Shown: positions 9,565-20,775, numbered from the stretch's first letter. The stretch: 64,000 nucleotides of DNA from Micromonospora sp. PLK6-60 (GCF_019890675.1 NZ_JAIOAA010000006.1:248001-312000), one strand, 5' to 3'. Notes: generated by a model from the letters alone, not told the origin. Translations and numbers: made by a program.

Positions 9565-9837
9565 TCAGGCGGCGCGGCGGGCCAGGTGCTTGGGGCGGCG
9601 CAGGTCGGCCGCGCGGAGCAGTCGGACGATCTCGCGGCTCGGGACGACCCGGGCGCCGAGCCAGACCGCCACCGGGAACCGCTCGGCCGGGATGTCGTAG
9701 TGGTCCCGGTCGAAGCCGCGTCGGGGCGCGCCCAGCGCCTCGGCGAAGGCGTGCAGCTCGGCGTACGAGACGTCGCTGACCAGGTGTGACCAGAGGCGGC
9801 CCCGCCAGGGCACCCGCGGCTCGTCCAGATACAGCAT
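9565..9837 (-). CDS. DUF4031 domain protein
   Basis: A 90-residue protein matching the DUF4031 family. It shows the family core DEPRVPWRGRLWSHLVSD at the N terminus, followed by ELHAFAEALG and FDRDHYDIP. Start at ATG 9835-9837 (MLYLDEP), where family members normally begin; an in-frame TTG three codons upstream is possible. Function is unknown. It is divergent from the GlcD-like gene with a 52-bp gap. Confidence 0.8.
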   Translation of the reverse strand: MLYLDEPRVPWRGRLWSHLVSDVSYAELHAFAEALGAPRRGFDRDHYDIPAERFPVAVWLGARVVPSREIVRLLRAADLRRPKHLARRAA

Positions 9838-9889
9838 GGCGGCCAATGTAGCCGCTCGGGCGGGACGGGCACCGCGCTAGCGTTCGCAC

Positions 9890-11290
9890 ATGGCCGACTC
9901 CCCCCTCCTCGCCGACCTGCGGGCCGCCCTCGGCGGCGCCGCCGTGCTCACCGACCCGGACCTGTTGCGGACCCACCGGCGCGACGAGGCCGACCTCTGC
10001 GCGGCCGGTACGCCGCTGGTGGTGACCCGGCCGCGCGACACCGAGGAGGTGGTGGCGGTGGTCCGCGCGGCGGCCCGGCACGGCGTGCCGGTGGTGCCGC
10101 AGGGTGCCCGCACCGGGCTGGCCGGCGCCGCCAACGCGGTCGACGGGTCGGTCGTGCTGAGCACCGTGGCGATGGACAAGATTCTGGAGATCGACCCGGT
10201 GAGCCGGATCGCCGTGGTCCAGCCCGGCGTGGTCAACGCGCGGCTCGCCCGGGCGGTCGCCGAGCGCGGCCTCTACTATCCGCCGGACCCGGGTTCCTGG
10301 GAGTCGTCCACCATCGGCGGCAACGTCGCCACCAACGCCGGCGGCATGTGCTGCGTGAAATACGGCGTCACCAGCGAGTACGTGCTCGGGCTGGAGGTGG
10401 TGCTCGCCTCCGGTGAGGTGCTGCGCACCGGCCGGCGTACCGCCAAGGGGGTCGCCGGGTACGACCTGACCCGGCTCTTCGTCGGCGCCGAGGGCACCCT
10501 CGGGGTGATCACCGAGATCACCGTGGCGCTGCGCCCGGCGCCCGAGGAGTCACTCACCATGGTGGCGGTCTTCGACACCACCGCGGCGGCCGGCGCGGCG
10601 GTGGCGGACATCGCCGCACAGGGGCTCACCCCGAGCCTGCTCGAACTGCTGGACCGCACCCATCTGGTCGCCATCGAGGCGTACCGGCCGATGGGCCTGC
10701 GTACCGACGCGCAGGCGCTGCTGCTGGCCGCCGCCGACACCGGCGCGCGGGCCGCCGACGACCTGGCCCGGATCGCCGAGGTCTGCACCGCGGCCGGGGC
10801 GAGCGAGGTGTACGCGGCCACCGACGCGGTCGAGGCGGCGGCGCTGTTGCAGGCCCGGCGGTCGGCCCACCCGGCGATGGAGAAGTTCGCCGCGGACGCC
10901 TTTCCCGGCGGCAACGGCGGGCTGGTCATCGACGACGTGGCCGTGCCGCGCGGGTCGCTGGCCGCGCTGCTGGACGGGGTGGCCCGGATCGCGGCCGAGT
11001 GCGACGTGCCGATCGGCGTGGTGGGCCACGCCGGGGACGGCAACCTGCACCCGAACATCGTGATCGACCGGGCCGACCCGGCCAGCGTCGAACGCGGCCG
11101 GCGAGCGTTCGACGAGATCATGCGGCTCGGCCTGGCGCTGGGCGGCACCTGCACCGGCGAGCACGGGGTGGGGCTGCTGAAGCGGGACTGGCTGGCCCGG
11201 GAGATCGGGCCGGTCGGGGTCCGGGTGCACCAGGCGATCAAGGCGGCGCTGGATCCGGACGGCCTGTTCAACCCGGGCAAGGTGCTCTGA
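9890..11290 (+). CDS. FAD-binding oxidase, GlcD / D-lactate dehydrogenase type
   Basis: A 466-residue flavoprotein of the PCMH/vanillyl-alcohol-oxidase group that oxidises 2-hydroxy acids such as glycolate or D-lactate. The N-terminal FAD domain shows VPVVPQGARTGLAGAAN and SSTIGGNVATNAGG, and the FAD-oxidase C-terminal domain has the metal/substrate motifs GHAGDGNLHPN and TGEHGVGLLKR, ending FNPGKVL. No GlcE or GlcF partner gene is next to it, so it is more like the single-subunit actinobacterial enzymes; the substrate is unproven. ATG start. A partial 60-bp-family repeat lies 51 bp after the stop. Confidence 0.88.
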   Translation: MADSPLLADLRAALGGAAVLTDPDLLRTHRRDEADLCAAGTPLVVTRPRDTEEVVAVVRAAARHGVPVVPQGARTGLAGAANAVDGSVVLSTVAMDKILEIDPVSRIAVVQPGVVNARLARAVAERGLYYPPDPGSWESSTIGGNVATNAGGMCCVKYGVTSEYVLGLEVVLASGEVLRTGRRTAKGVAGYDLTRLFVGAEGTLGVITEITVALRPAPEESLTMVAVFDTTAAAGAAVADIAAQGLTPSLLELLDRTHLVAIEAYRPMGLRTDAQALLLAAADTGARAADDLARIAEVCTAAGASEVYAATDAVEAAALLQARRSAHPAMEKFAADAFPGGNGGLVIDDVAVPRGSLAALLDGVARIAAECDVPIGVVGHAGDGNLHPNIVIDRADPASVERGRRAFDEIMRLGLALGGTCTGEHGVGLLKRDWLAREIGPVGVRVHQAIKAALDPDGLFNPGKVL

Positions 11291-11341
11291 GCGCCGCAGC
11301 GCGGCGGGGGGTCCGCGCCCGGCCGCCCGTCGCCGGCGGGA

Positions 11342-11368
11342 GGTGAGGAAGGGCCCCCGGTTAACGCA
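11342..11368. repeat. Half copy of the 60-bp GGGGCCCC repeat family
   Basis: Reads GGTGAGGAAGGGCCCCCGG followed by TTAACGCA, matching one of the two units of the full repeats (reverse-strand version GGTGTAAGGAGGGGGCCC...TTAACGCATT). It sits in the 110-bp gap between convergent genes, 51 bp past the GlcD-like stop. The second unit is missing. Confidence 0.6.
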
Positions 11369-11400
11369 CGGCCGCTGGCCGGTGACCCGGCGGCCCGTGC

Positions 11401-11925
11401 TCAGGAGGTCGGTTCGGCCGGGGTCGCCTGGGTGAGCAGCACCAGGATCTCCTCGGCCACCGGCGGCCGTTCCTCGCCCGGGCAGTCCTGCGAGGTGATC
11501 AGGCCGGCCGTGGTGAGCAGGCTGGAGGTCAGCGCGTCGATGCAGCTGGCCCGGTACTGCCGGACCTCGTCGGTCTCCCCGGCCAGCCGGGGGTCGGCGA
11601 GCAGCGTGTGCAGCCGCCGCAGCCGGCCGGGGTCGAGGGCACCGGTGGAGGTCACCCCGTCGCCGGCGCAGTCGACACACTCCCACCGGCCGTCCGGCTC
11701 GACGTTCAGGGTGCGCAGCGGCCCGTCCGAGCCGAGCTTCTGGACCAGGCTGACCCGGTTGGCGCCGGTCGGTGCCACGGGCTGGTCCGACGCGGTCCCG
11801 TCGCCGGCGGGTGTGCCGCCCGCCCCGGCCCGGCGGACCGGGCCGATCGCGCAGGCGCCGAGTGTGGCGACCAGCACGGCGGCGACGGAGAGGACACTCA
11901 GGCGCGACCAGAGGGGGAAAGCCAC
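11401..11925 (-). CDS. Predicted lipoprotein of unknown function
   Basis: A 174-residue exported protein. The N terminus (RLSVLSVAAVLVATLGACA) is a lipoprotein signal peptide with a lipobox LGAC; the mature part would be anchored to the outer face of the membrane. The mature domain contains paired cysteines (ECVDCAGDG) and later two more (RASCIDAL, SQDCPGEE), so disulphide bonds are likely. GTG start at 11923-11925. It follows glpD in the same orientation with a 59-bp gap but no functional link is evident. I do not recognise the family. Confidence 0.75.
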   Translation of the reverse strand: MAFPLWSRLSVLSVAAVLVATLGACAIGPVRRAGAGGTPAGDGTASDQPVAPTGANRVSLVQKLGSDGPLRTLNVEPDGRWECVDCAGDGVTSTGALDPGRLRRLHTLLADPRLAGETDEVRQYRASCIDALTSSLLTTAGLITSQDCPGEERPPVAEEILVLLTQATPAEPTS

Positions 11926-11984
11926 GCGGCGGAAACTACCGCACGATGGGAATCGCGGACACCGGCCGACCGGTCGCGGATCGG

Positions 11985-13817
11985 TCAGCGGGACGACGAG
12001 GGCAGCTCGGCGATGTCGCCGTCGCCGCCCCGATCGGCGGCGAAACCGCGTACGTCGGGGGCGCCGAGCCGGGCCGCGTCCGCCGTGGCATCGTCCGGCA
12101 TGGACTGTGACTGCCGCTCCGCCTCCACCCGCGCCCGGTAGTGGTCCACCTCGCGGGCCCGGGTCGCCGCGTCCCAGCCGAGCACCGCGCCCATCAGCTC
12201 CGCGGCGTGCTCCGCCGACTCCAGGCCGCGGTGGCTGGTCTCGAAGGAGATCCGGGTACGCCGGGTGAGCACGTCCTCCAGGTGCAGCGCGCCCTCGGCC
12301 CGGGTCGCGTACGTCACCTCGGCGGCGAGGTATTCCGGCGCGCCGGCCAGCGGCGACGCGAGCAGCGGGTCGGCGTCGATCAGGGCGAGCAGCTCCGGGG
12401 TGAGCGAGCCGTACCGCTCCAGCAGGTGCTCGACCACCCCGACCTGCACCCCGTGCCGGCGGGCCAGGTCGGCCCGGTCCCGCCACATCGCCGCGTACCC
12501 GTCGGCGCCGAGCAGCGGCAGGTCCGCCGTGCGCGACGGGCGGGCCCCGCCCAGCCGGCGGGCCGCCCGGTCCACCACGTCGGAGGCCATCACCCGGTAC
12601 GTCGTGTACTTGCCGCCGGCCACCAGCAGCAGCCCGAGCATCGGCTCGAAGACCGCGTGCTCGCGGGAGAGCTTGGAGGTGGAGTCGGCCTCGCCGGCCA
12701 GCAGCGGGCGCAGCCCGGCGTAGACGCCCTCGATGTCGTCGATGGTGAGCGGCCGGTCGAGCACCGTGTTGACCTGGTCGAGCAGGTATTGGATGTCGCG
12801 TGCGCTGGCCGCCGGGTGGGACCGGTCCAACCGCCAGTCGGTGTCGGTGGTGCCGATGATCCAGTGCCCGCCCCACGGGATCACGAACAGCACGCTGGTG
12901 GCCGTGCGCAGGATCAGCCCCGTCCCGCCGGTGATCGCCGAGCGGGGCACCACCAGGTGCACCCCCTTCGACGCCCGCACCCGGATCCCGGGGCGCAGCC
13001 CGACGTCGTTGAGCATCCGGGACATGTCGTCGCTCCACACCCCGGTGGCGGCGACGACCGTGCGGGCGCGTACCTCGAACTCGGCGTCCGGCGATCCGGC
13101 GGGCGCCTCCAGGTCGCGGACCCGGACGCCGGTCACCTCGCGGGCCTGCCGGATCAGGCCGACCGCCCGGGTGCTGTTCACCACCGTCGCGCCCAGGCTG
13201 GCCGCCGTCCGGGCCAGGGTGACCACCAGCCGGGCGTCGTCGACCTGGCCGTCGTAGTAGCGGATCGCCCCGGCCAGCCGGTCGCCGCGCAGGCTGGGGA
13301 AGGCCCGGCGCGCCCCCTCGCGGCTCAGGTGCCGGTGCAGCGGCATGCCCCGGCCGCCGCCGAACAGCCCGGCGAACGCGTCGTAGGCGGCCACCCCGGC
13401 GCCGTAGTAGGACCGGCGGAAGATCCGCGCTGGCAGGTCGCGCAGCCGCTCCCCGGCGGGGAGCGGGACCAGGAACGGGACCGGCCGGACCAGGTGCGGC
13501 GCCAGCCGGGTGGCCAGCAGCCCGCGCTCGGTCAGCGCCTCGTGGACCAGGTGCAGCTCCAACTGCTCCAGGTAGCGCAGGCCGCCGTGGATCAACTTGC
13601 TGGAGCGGCTGGAGGTGCCGGCGGCGTAGTCGCGCGCCTCCACCAGGGCCACCTTCAGCCCCCGCGACGCCGCGTCGAGGGCGGCGCCGGCACCCGTCAC
13701 CCCGCCGCCGATGACCAGCACGTCGAACCGCTCGGCGCGGAGTTTGCGCAGGTCGGCAGCGCGGCGCTGCGGGGACAACTGACCGGCGACGGCTCGGGAG
13801 ACGTTGGGGTCACGCAC
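11985..13817 (-). CDS. glpD: Glycerol-3-phosphate dehydrogenase, FAD-dependent
   Basis: Membrane-associated aerobic glycerol-3-phosphate dehydrogenase that oxidises glycerol-3-phosphate to dihydroxyacetone phosphate and passes electrons to the quinone pool. The 610-residue protein has the dinucleotide-binding motif VLVIGGGVTGAGAALDAASRG at about residues 33-53, the family signature SSRSSKLIHGGLRYLE, and a C-terminal DAO_C domain. GTG start at 13815-13817 (VRDPNVSRAVAG) chosen as the usual length; the frame opens 12 codons further upstream. No glpK or glpF is next to it. Divergent from the subtilase gene with a 65-bp gap. Confidence 0.92.
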   Translation of the reverse strand: MRDPNVSRAVAGQLSPQRRAADLRKLRAERFDVLVIGGGVTGAGAALDAASRGLKVALVEARDYAAGTSSRSSKLIHGGLRYLEQLELHLVHEALTERGLLATRLAPHLVRPVPFLVPLPAGERLRDLPARIFRRSYYGAGVAAYDAFAGLFGGGRGMPLHRHLSREGARRAFPSLRGDRLAGAIRYYDGQVDDARLVVTLARTAASLGATVVNSTRAVGLIRQAREVTGVRVRDLEAPAGSPDAEFEVRARTVVAATGVWSDDMSRMLNDVGLRPGIRVRASKGVHLVVPRSAITGGTGLILRTATSVLFVIPWGGHWIIGTTDTDWRLDRSHPAASARDIQYLLDQVNTVLDRPLTIDDIEGVYAGLRPLLAGEADSTSKLSREHAVFEPMLGLLLVAGGKYTTYRVMASDVVDRAARRLGGARPSRTADLPLLGADGYAAMWRDRADLARRHGVQVGVVEHLLERYGSLTPELLALIDADPLLASPLAGAPEYLAAEVTYATRAEGALHLEDVLTRRTRISFETSHRGLESAEHAAELMGAVLGWDAATRAREVDHYRARVEAERQSQSMPDDATADAARLGAPDVRGFAADRGGDGDIAELPSSSR

Positions 13818-13882
13818 CCGTCCACGGTAACCGTCCCGGGCTCGCCCCGGCACGCGCCCGCCACGCCGTACTGTCTGTGGGC

Positions 13883-16297
13883 ATGCAGGTCGGTCCCCCG
13901 CCGCCGTACGGTCCGCCCGGCCCCTGGGCCCCGCCGCCGGCCCGGTCCAGCCCGTGGCCGGTGGTCGCCGCCGTGCTGGCCGGGCTCTGGACCGTCCCGG
14001 TGGTGGCGCTTCCGCAGCTCGCCGGCTGGGGGGTGGACCAGTTCGAGCTGAACGCCGGCACCCGGCTGGTCTGGCTCTGGCCGCTGCTCGGACTGGTCAC
14101 CGCGGTGCTGGTCGGCGTGCCGGCCCTGCTGCTCGCGCTGCTGCCCCGGTCGGCGGCGGTCCGGGCCACCGGACGGGTCTGGCTGGGCGGCGCGGTGGTG
14201 CTCTGCGCGCTCGGCCTGTGGCGGGCGCTGCCCCCGGTGCACCACGAGGCGTACCTGGCCGGGCTGGCCGGCACCGCCGCCCTGGCCGCGCTGGCGCTGA
14301 CCCGGCTCGCGCGCCGGCGTACCCCCGTCGAGAGCGGTCCGGGCGGGCGGCGGCCGGGCGCGGTGACCCTGCTCGCCGCGGCGGCCGGCCTGGCCCTGCT
14401 GCTGCCCTGGCTCTGGGTCGGCGCGCTGGGCGGCCTGCTGGAGACGGTGCTCGCCGGGCTGGCCGCGGCCGCCGTCGGGGCGCTCGCCGGGGCGCTGCTC
14501 GACGCCGACTTCTGGGCCGCGTTCAGCGTCGGGGAGCCGCCCCGGCCGGCCCGGCTGGTGCTGCTCGGCGGGCTGGTCGCCGGGGTGGCCCTGCTGCTGG
14601 TCGCGGCCGGCACCGGGCACTCCGGGACGCAACTGCCTGCGCTGCTCACCGTGCCACCGGCGGGTTTCCTGGCCGCCGCGCTGCACGCGGCGGCCCGCCG
14701 GGCGGGTGACCCGGCCGGGGCCGGGCCGACCCGCTGGCTGGTCGGGCTGGCCGTGCTGGGCCCGTTGGCGTTCACCGACCCGGAGGAGATCTCGCTGCCG
14801 CTGCTCACCGGCCGGGACGTGCCCTACTGGACCGCGGTGGCGGCCGGGGTCGGGCTCGCCGTGGCGCTGCTGCTCGCCGCCGGCTACGGCGTGCTGCTGG
14901 CCCGCCGGCGGGCGCGCACGCCGAGCCGCCGGGTGGCGGCGGTGACCGTCGCGGTGCTCGCCGCCACGGCGGTGCTTGTCGACGTCGGCCCCGGCCAACC
15001 CGGACTGTACGGCGAGCGGCTGCTGGTGGTGCTGCGCGAGCAGGCGGACCTGACCGGCATCCCCGCCGGTGCCGCCGGCCGGGCCGGCCGCGACGTCCGG
15101 GCCGCCGAGGTCTATCGCCGGCTGGTCACCACCGCCGACCGGTCCCAGGCGGACCTGCGCCGCCAGCTCACCCGGCTGCGGCTCAACCCGACGCCGTACT
15201 ACCTGGTCAACGCGATCGAGGTGGACGGCGGGCCGGCGGTACGGGCCTGGCTCGGCCGGCGGCCGGAGGTGTCCCGGGTGCTGATCAGCCAGCGGGTCCG
15301 CCCGCTGCCCGCGCCGGCACCGACCAGCCACGGCGACCGGCCGGCGCCCACCGGGCCGGAGTGGAACATCCGCCTGCTCGGGGCGGACCGGGTCTGGTCC
15401 GAGCTGGGTGTCACCGGGGCCGGGGTGGTGGTGGGCAGCTCCGACTCCGGGGTGGACGGCGGGCATCCGGCGCTGGCCGCCGGCTTCCGGGGCGGCGACG
15501 ACTCCTGGTACGACCCGTGGACGCACTCCCGGCGGCCCACCGACCGGGGCGGGCACGGCACGCACACGGCGGGCAGCGCGGTCGGCCGCGACGGCATCGG
15601 GGTGGCCCCGGGCGCGAGCTGGGTCGGCTGCGTCAACCTGGACCGCAACCTGGGCAACCCGGCCTACTATCTGGACTGCCTCCAGTTCATGCTGGCGCCC
15701 TTCCCGGCCGGCGGCGACCCGCTCACCGACGGCCGGCCGCAGCGGGCGCCGGACGTCCTCACCAACTCCTGGGGCTGCCCGCCGGTCGAGGGCTGCGACT
15801 CCGGTGCGCTCCGGCCGGCCACCGCGGCGCTGGACGCGGCCGGGATCATGGTCGTCGCCGCCGCCGGCAACTCCGGACCGGGCTGCGGCACGGTCGCCGA
15901 CCCGCCCGCGCCGTACGCCGACGTGCTGACCGTGGGGGCGGTCGACCGGCAGCGCCAGGTCACCGACTTCTCCAGCCGCGGCCCGACGCCGGCCGGCGAG
16001 GCCAAGCCGGACCTGGTCGCGCCGGGGGCCGAGGTGGTCTCCGCGATGCCGGGCGGGGGGTACGCCGCCCTGGACGGCACCTCGATGGCCACGCCGCAGG
16101 TCGCCGGGGTGGTGGCGCTGATGTGGTCGGCCAACCCGGCGCTGGTGGGTGACCTGGCCCGGACCCGGGCCATCCTGCGGGAGACCGCCACCCCGGTCGC
16201 TTCGCCGGCCTCCCCAGGGTGCGGCGGGGTGGCGGACGTGGCCGGCGCCGGGCTGGTCGACGCGTACGCGGCCGTGCGCGCGGCCCGCGCCGGGTGA
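13883..16297 (+). CDS. S8 family serine protease with multi-pass membrane N-terminal domain
   Basis: An 804-residue protein with two parts. Residues 1-375 hold about nine hydrophobic helices with short loops (from WPVVAAVLAGLWTVPVVALP to VTVAVLAATAVLVDV). From about 490 a subtilisin-type domain follows with the catalytic Asp (GSSDSGVDGGHPAL), His (GGHGTHTAG), oxyanion region (AAAGNSGPGCG) and Ser (GTSMATPQVAG). No signal peptide for release is seen, so the protease is predicted to face outward while tethered by the membrane domain; topology is inference. ATG at 13883 is preferred to the GTG two codons upstream. Actinobacterial subtilases are normally secreted or single-span, so this form is uncommon. 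Confidence 0.85.
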   Translation: MQVGPPPPYGPPGPWAPPPARSSPWPVVAAVLAGLWTVPVVALPQLAGWGVDQFELNAGTRLVWLWPLLGLVTAVLVGVPALLLALLPRSAAVRATGRVWLGGAVVLCALGLWRALPPVHHEAYLAGLAGTAALAALALTRLARRRTPVESGPGGRRPGAVTLLAAAAGLALLLPWLWVGALGGLLETVLAGLAAAAVGALAGALLDADFWAAFSVGEPPRPARLVLLGGLVAGVALLLVAAGTGHSGTQLPALLTVPPAGFLAAALHAAARRAGDPAGAGPTRWLVGLAVLGPLAFTDPEEISLPLLTGRDVPYWTAVAAGVGLAVALLLAAGYGVLLARRRARTPSRRVAAVTVAVLAATAVLVDVGPGQPGLYGERLLVVLREQADLTGIPAGAAGRAGRDVRAAEVYRRLVTTADRSQADLRRQLTRLRLNPTPYYLVNAIEVDGGPAVRAWLGRRPEVSRVLISQRVRPLPAPAPTSHGDRPAPTGPEWNIRLLGADRVWSELGVTGAGVVVGSSDSGVDGGHPALAAGFRGGDDSWYDPWTHSRRPTDRGGHGTHTAGSAVGRDGIGVAPGASWVGCVNLDRNLGNPAYYLDCLQFMLAPFPAGGDPLTDGRPQRAPDVLTNSWGCPPVEGCDSGALRPATAALDAAGIMVVAAAGNSGPGCGTVADPPAPYADVLTVGAVDRQRQVTDFSSRGPTPAGEAKPDLVAPGAEVVSAMPGGGYAALDGTSMATPQVAGVVALMWSANPALVGDLARTRAILRETATPVASPASPGCGGVADVAGAGLVDAYAAVRAARAG

Positions 16298-16345
16298 GCC
16301 GCTCCCCTCGTCGGTGACGTGGCGCGGAGACTACGGTCAGCCCCC

Positions 16346-17269
16346 ATGAACGTGGAGATCATTGACCTGGGGTCGGAGCTGCTGCCGGCGGCCGTCGACC
16401 TCTGCCGGCGCGCACTCGACCTGGCCGAGGACGCCGCAGAGACCCCGAGCATCCTGGACACGCTCACCGTTCGGGCGGCGGCGCACCGGCCGGTCGTGCT
16501 GCTCGGCGCGGTCCGCGGACCGGACCTGATCGGGGTGCTGGTCGGCTCGGTGTCGCAGCGGGATCCCCGGCTCGGCCACGTCGACCTGGTCGCGGTGGCG
16601 CCGCAGGAGCGCCGCCGGGGCGTCGGGCGGGCGCTGCTGGCCGGGGCGGAGCGGCGGCTCGCCGCGCTCGGCGCGACCGAGCTGCTGCTCGCCGGGAACC
16701 CGCCGCACTACGCCTGGCCGGGCATCGACGTGCGCTACACCCCGGCGATCTGCGCCGCGCTGGCGCTCGGCTACACCCAGGACCGTACGGCCTGGAACAT
16801 GACCGCGGACCTGGCGGACGGCTCGCCCGCGGTGCGCCCGACGGACGCCGCGGAACGCCGGCTGGCCGAGCGGGGCGTCACGGTACGCCGGGCCGAGCCG
16901 GCCGACGTGCCGGCGCTGGCGGCGTTCGCGCGGTCGGTCTTCGGCGGCGCGTGGGACGGCGAGCTGACCGGGTCGGTGGGGCGGCCGGACGCGGGTGCGC
17001 ACCTCGCCGAACAAGACGGCGCCCTGTTGGGCTTCGCCGCGTACGGGTCGTCCCGGCCCGGCTGGTTCGGACCGATGGGCACCGCGCCGGCGGCGGAGGG
17101 CATGGGTATCGGTGGGGTGTTGCTGCGCCGGTGCCTGCGCGACCAGCGCGCCGCCGGGCTGCGGTCGGCGCAGATCGGCTGGGTGGGGCCGGTGCCGTTC
17201 TACTCCGGTGCCGCGGGCGCCCGGATCGAGCGGGTCTTCTGGCTGTACCGCAAGCCGATCAGGCGGTAA
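16346..17269 (+). CDS. Tandem-domain GNAT acetyltransferase
   Basis: A 307-residue protein with two GNAT folds. The first (about 1-155) keeps the acetyl-CoA loop motif as VAVAPQERRRGVGRALL; the second (about 180-300) has GMGIGGVLLRRCLR and a final strand VFWLYRKP. GNAT enzymes transfer acetyl from acetyl-CoA to an amine; the acceptor is unknown. ATG start. It ends 12 bp before a strong stem-loop terminator shared with groEL. Confidence 0.8.
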   Translation: MNVEIIDLGSELLPAAVDLCRRALDLAEDAAETPSILDTLTVRAAAHRPVVLLGAVRGPDLIGVLVGSVSQRDPRLGHVDLVAVAPQERRRGVGRALLAGAERRLAALGATELLLAGNPPHYAWPGIDVRYTPAICAALALGYTQDRTAWNMTADLADGSPAVRPTDAAERRLAERGVTVRRAEPADVPALAAFARSVFGGAWDGELTGSVGRPDAGAHLAEQDGALLGFAAYGSSRPGWFGPMGTAPAAEGMGIGGVLLRRCLRDQRAAGLRSAQIGWVGPVPFYSGAAGARIERVFWLYRKPIRR

Positions 17270-17280
17270 CGCCGGGTACG

Positions 17281-17316
17281 CGAAAGGGCGGACCGCTGAC
17301 GCGGCCCGCCCTTTCG
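17281..17316. terminator. Bidirectional stem-loop terminator
   Basis: Perfect 11-bp arms CGAAAGGGCGG and CCGCCCTTTCG enclose 14 bases that themselves contain CCGC/GCGG. It lies between the stops of the converging GNAT gene (17269) and groEL (17337) and can serve both strands. There is no long T-run, as is usual in high-GC actinobacteria. Confidence 0.8.
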
Positions 17317-17336
17317 GCGTCTTGCTGGGGCTGGAC

Positions 17337-19183
<1,847 letters not shown>

Positions 19184-19188
19184 TGACT

Positions 19189-19217
19189 TGTTTAGCACTC
19201 TCCCTAGCCGAGTGCAA
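19189..19217 (-). promoter_or_regulatory. Predicted groEL promoter
   Basis: On the minus strand TTGCAC (complement of 19212-19217), a 17-base spacer and TAAACA (complement of 19189-19194) form a vegetative-type -35/-10 pair. The pair is embedded in CIRCE operator 2, so bound HrcA would block RNA polymerase. The resulting leader to the groEL start would be about 220 bases. Confidence 0.7.
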
Positions 19218-19218
19218 G
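19192..19218. promoter_or_regulatory. CIRCE operator 2 (imperfect)
   Basis: TTAGCACTC-N9-GAGTGCAAG. The left arm is the consensus; the right arm differs at its last three positions from the expected GAGTGCTAA. Its centre is 35 bp from that of CIRCE 1, so two HrcA dimers could bind side by side. Confidence 0.85.
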
Positions 19219-19233
19219 CACGATGGCTGCCGG

Positions 19234-20589
19234 TCAGCCAAGTTCACCGGCCAACCGCGCGGTGTCCACCGGCCCTTCCTGCCCCCGCTGCTCCGCGTAC
19301 GTCACCACGATGCCGACCTGCTGGATCATCTGGACCGGGACGTTCAGCGCGGCACTGATCACCAGCAGCACGACCAGCACCCCGGCGGTGCCGGGCGAAC
19401 CCCACGGGTCGGCGCCCAGGGCTTCGGTGCCGACGCCCTCCAGCACCGAGACGAGCAGGCTGCCGACGATGACCACCACACCCACCAGGCAGATCCGGCC
19501 GAGCATCATGCCCAGCCGGTCATGGAACATCCGGAACGACCGGCCGATCGGGTTCTCCCGCTCGTAGACGTAGACCGGGGCGGCGAGGCTCAACGCGAAG
19601 GCCAGATAGATGCCCGGCAGGAAACAGAAGCAGACCCCCACTCCTATCAGCAGGCCGACCAGCAGGTTCCAGCCCCAGAGGCCGAGCGCCCGGCGGAAGC
19701 CGTAGCGCAGCGCCGCACCCAGCGTCACCTGCTCGCCCAGCGCCTGCCGGGTGACCGCCCACGCACCGCCCGCCCAGCCGGCGGCCTGGACGAGGCCGAA
19801 GAGCAGGGCACCCAGGCCGATCACCGCCGCGAAGGTACCCACCTCGGCGAGGAACCCCGGGGGCAGCGGAGTGTTGCCGTCGGGAGTGGTGACCAGTTGC
19901 TCGCCGTCCGGCGTGAGCAGCAGGGAGAGCACCGAGATCACCAGCGCCGGCACCGCCTGGGTGATCAGCAGCAGCGGCACCAGGATCCGCCAGCTGCGGC
20001 CCAGCACCGCGAGCCCGCGGTTCCACCAACCCTCCAGGCCGCCACCCGGCGGATTGACCAGCGGGTCCTGCGGATTCCAGCCGGCACCGGCCGGCCACCC
20101 GCCGTAGGGCGGCACGGGCCCGCCCGGATAGCCGCCGTACCCCGGCGGGGGGTTCCCGTACGGCTGGCCCGGCGGGGGGTTGCCGTAGGGCTGGCCCGCC
20201 GGGTGGCCGCCGTACGGCTGCCCGGGCGGGTAGGCCCCGTGCGGCTGGCCCGGCGGGTAGGCCCCGTGCGGTTGGCCGGGCGGGTAGGCCCCGTGCGCCT
20301 GGTCCGGCGGGTAGGCCCCGTGCGGCTGGTCCGGCGGGTGGCCGTAGGGCTGGCCCGGCGGGTAGCCGCCGTAGGGCGGGTAACCGGGCGGGTAGCCGCT
20401 GGGCGTGGCCGGGTTACCCGGCAGCACTCCGGTCGGCGGGAACACCGAGCCGCCCGGCGCTGCGGTCGGGTCGGACGGCAGGGGTGCCGCCGGTTCCGCC
20501 GGGCCGGGGCGACCGGGACCTCCGGAACCGGGCTGACCGGACCCGTCCGGTTCGCCGGGGGCGGCTCCCGGTGGGGGCTGGTCGGACAT
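19234..20589 (-). CDS. Membrane protein with Pro/Gly/Tyr-rich repeat N terminus
   Basis: A 451-residue protein in two parts. Residues 1-185 are low-complexity, rich in Pro, Gly, Tyr and Gln, with about ten tandem copies of a unit like PPGQPHGAY. From about 190 a membrane domain with six hydrophobic helices follows ([20 protein letters not shown] to [16 protein letters not shown]), resembling the glycerophosphoryl-diester-phosphodiesterase membrane domain or DUF-type actinobacterial membrane proteins. AGGAGG precedes the ATG by 5 bases. Its stop is only 16 bp from CIRCE 2, and it reads in the same direction as groEL, but groEL has its own promoter. Function unknown; the repeat may mediate protein contacts at the inner face of the membrane. 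Confidence 0.8.
   Translation of the reverse strand: MSDQPPPGAAPGEPDGSGQPGSGGPGRPGPAEPAAPLPSDPTAAPGGSVFPPTGVLPGNPATPSGYPPGYPPYGGYPPGQPYGHPPDQPHGAYPPDQAHGAYPPGQPHGAYPPGQPHGAYPPGQPYGGHPAGQPYGNPPPGQPYGNPPPGYGGYPGGPVPPYGGWPAGAGWNPQDPLVNPPGGGLEGWWNRGLAVLGRSWRILVPLLLITQAVPALVISVLSLLLTPDGEQLVTTPDGNTPLPPGFLAEVGTFAAVIGLGALLFGLVQAAGWAGGAWAVTRQALGEQVTLGAALRYGFRRALGLWGWNLLVGLLIGVGVCFCFLPGIYLAFALSLAAPVYVYERENPIGRSFRMFHDRLGMMLGRICLVGVVVIVGSLLVSVLEGVGTEALGADPWGSPGTAGVLVVLLVISAALNVPVQMIQQVGIVVTYAEQRGQEGPVDTARLAGELG
20104..20420 (-). repeat. In-frame tandem repeats coding for [13 protein letters not shown] units
   Basis: Short GC-rich tandem units, mostly 24 or 27 bp, such as gtgcggctggcccggcgggtaggccc, recur about ten times with single-base changes. 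Units keep the reading frame, so copy-number change would alter protein length without breaking it. Confidence 0.75.
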
Positions 20590-20775
20590 GAGGCCTCCTC
20601 AGCGACAAGGGCTGGAACGGCTCATGATCTTCCCTGGTGCGGGGTCGGCTCCGCAGCCCCCTTTCGGGGGAGCCGCCTGGCGAGCCGCCACCTCGGGGCC
20701 CGGCGAGGACGCCTTCGCGCCGCGAGGGCCCGGCAAACTGTCGCGGAGCCGGCCCCGGCGGCGTCGGGCGGCGGC

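Noticed and set aside
20590..20775. A small gene between csp and the repeat-rich membrane gene
   Set aside because: The 186 bp hold only GC-rich stems (for example CCCCC-tttc-GGGGG near 20656-20669), which could be a csp terminator; no ribosome site or coding pattern is evident.
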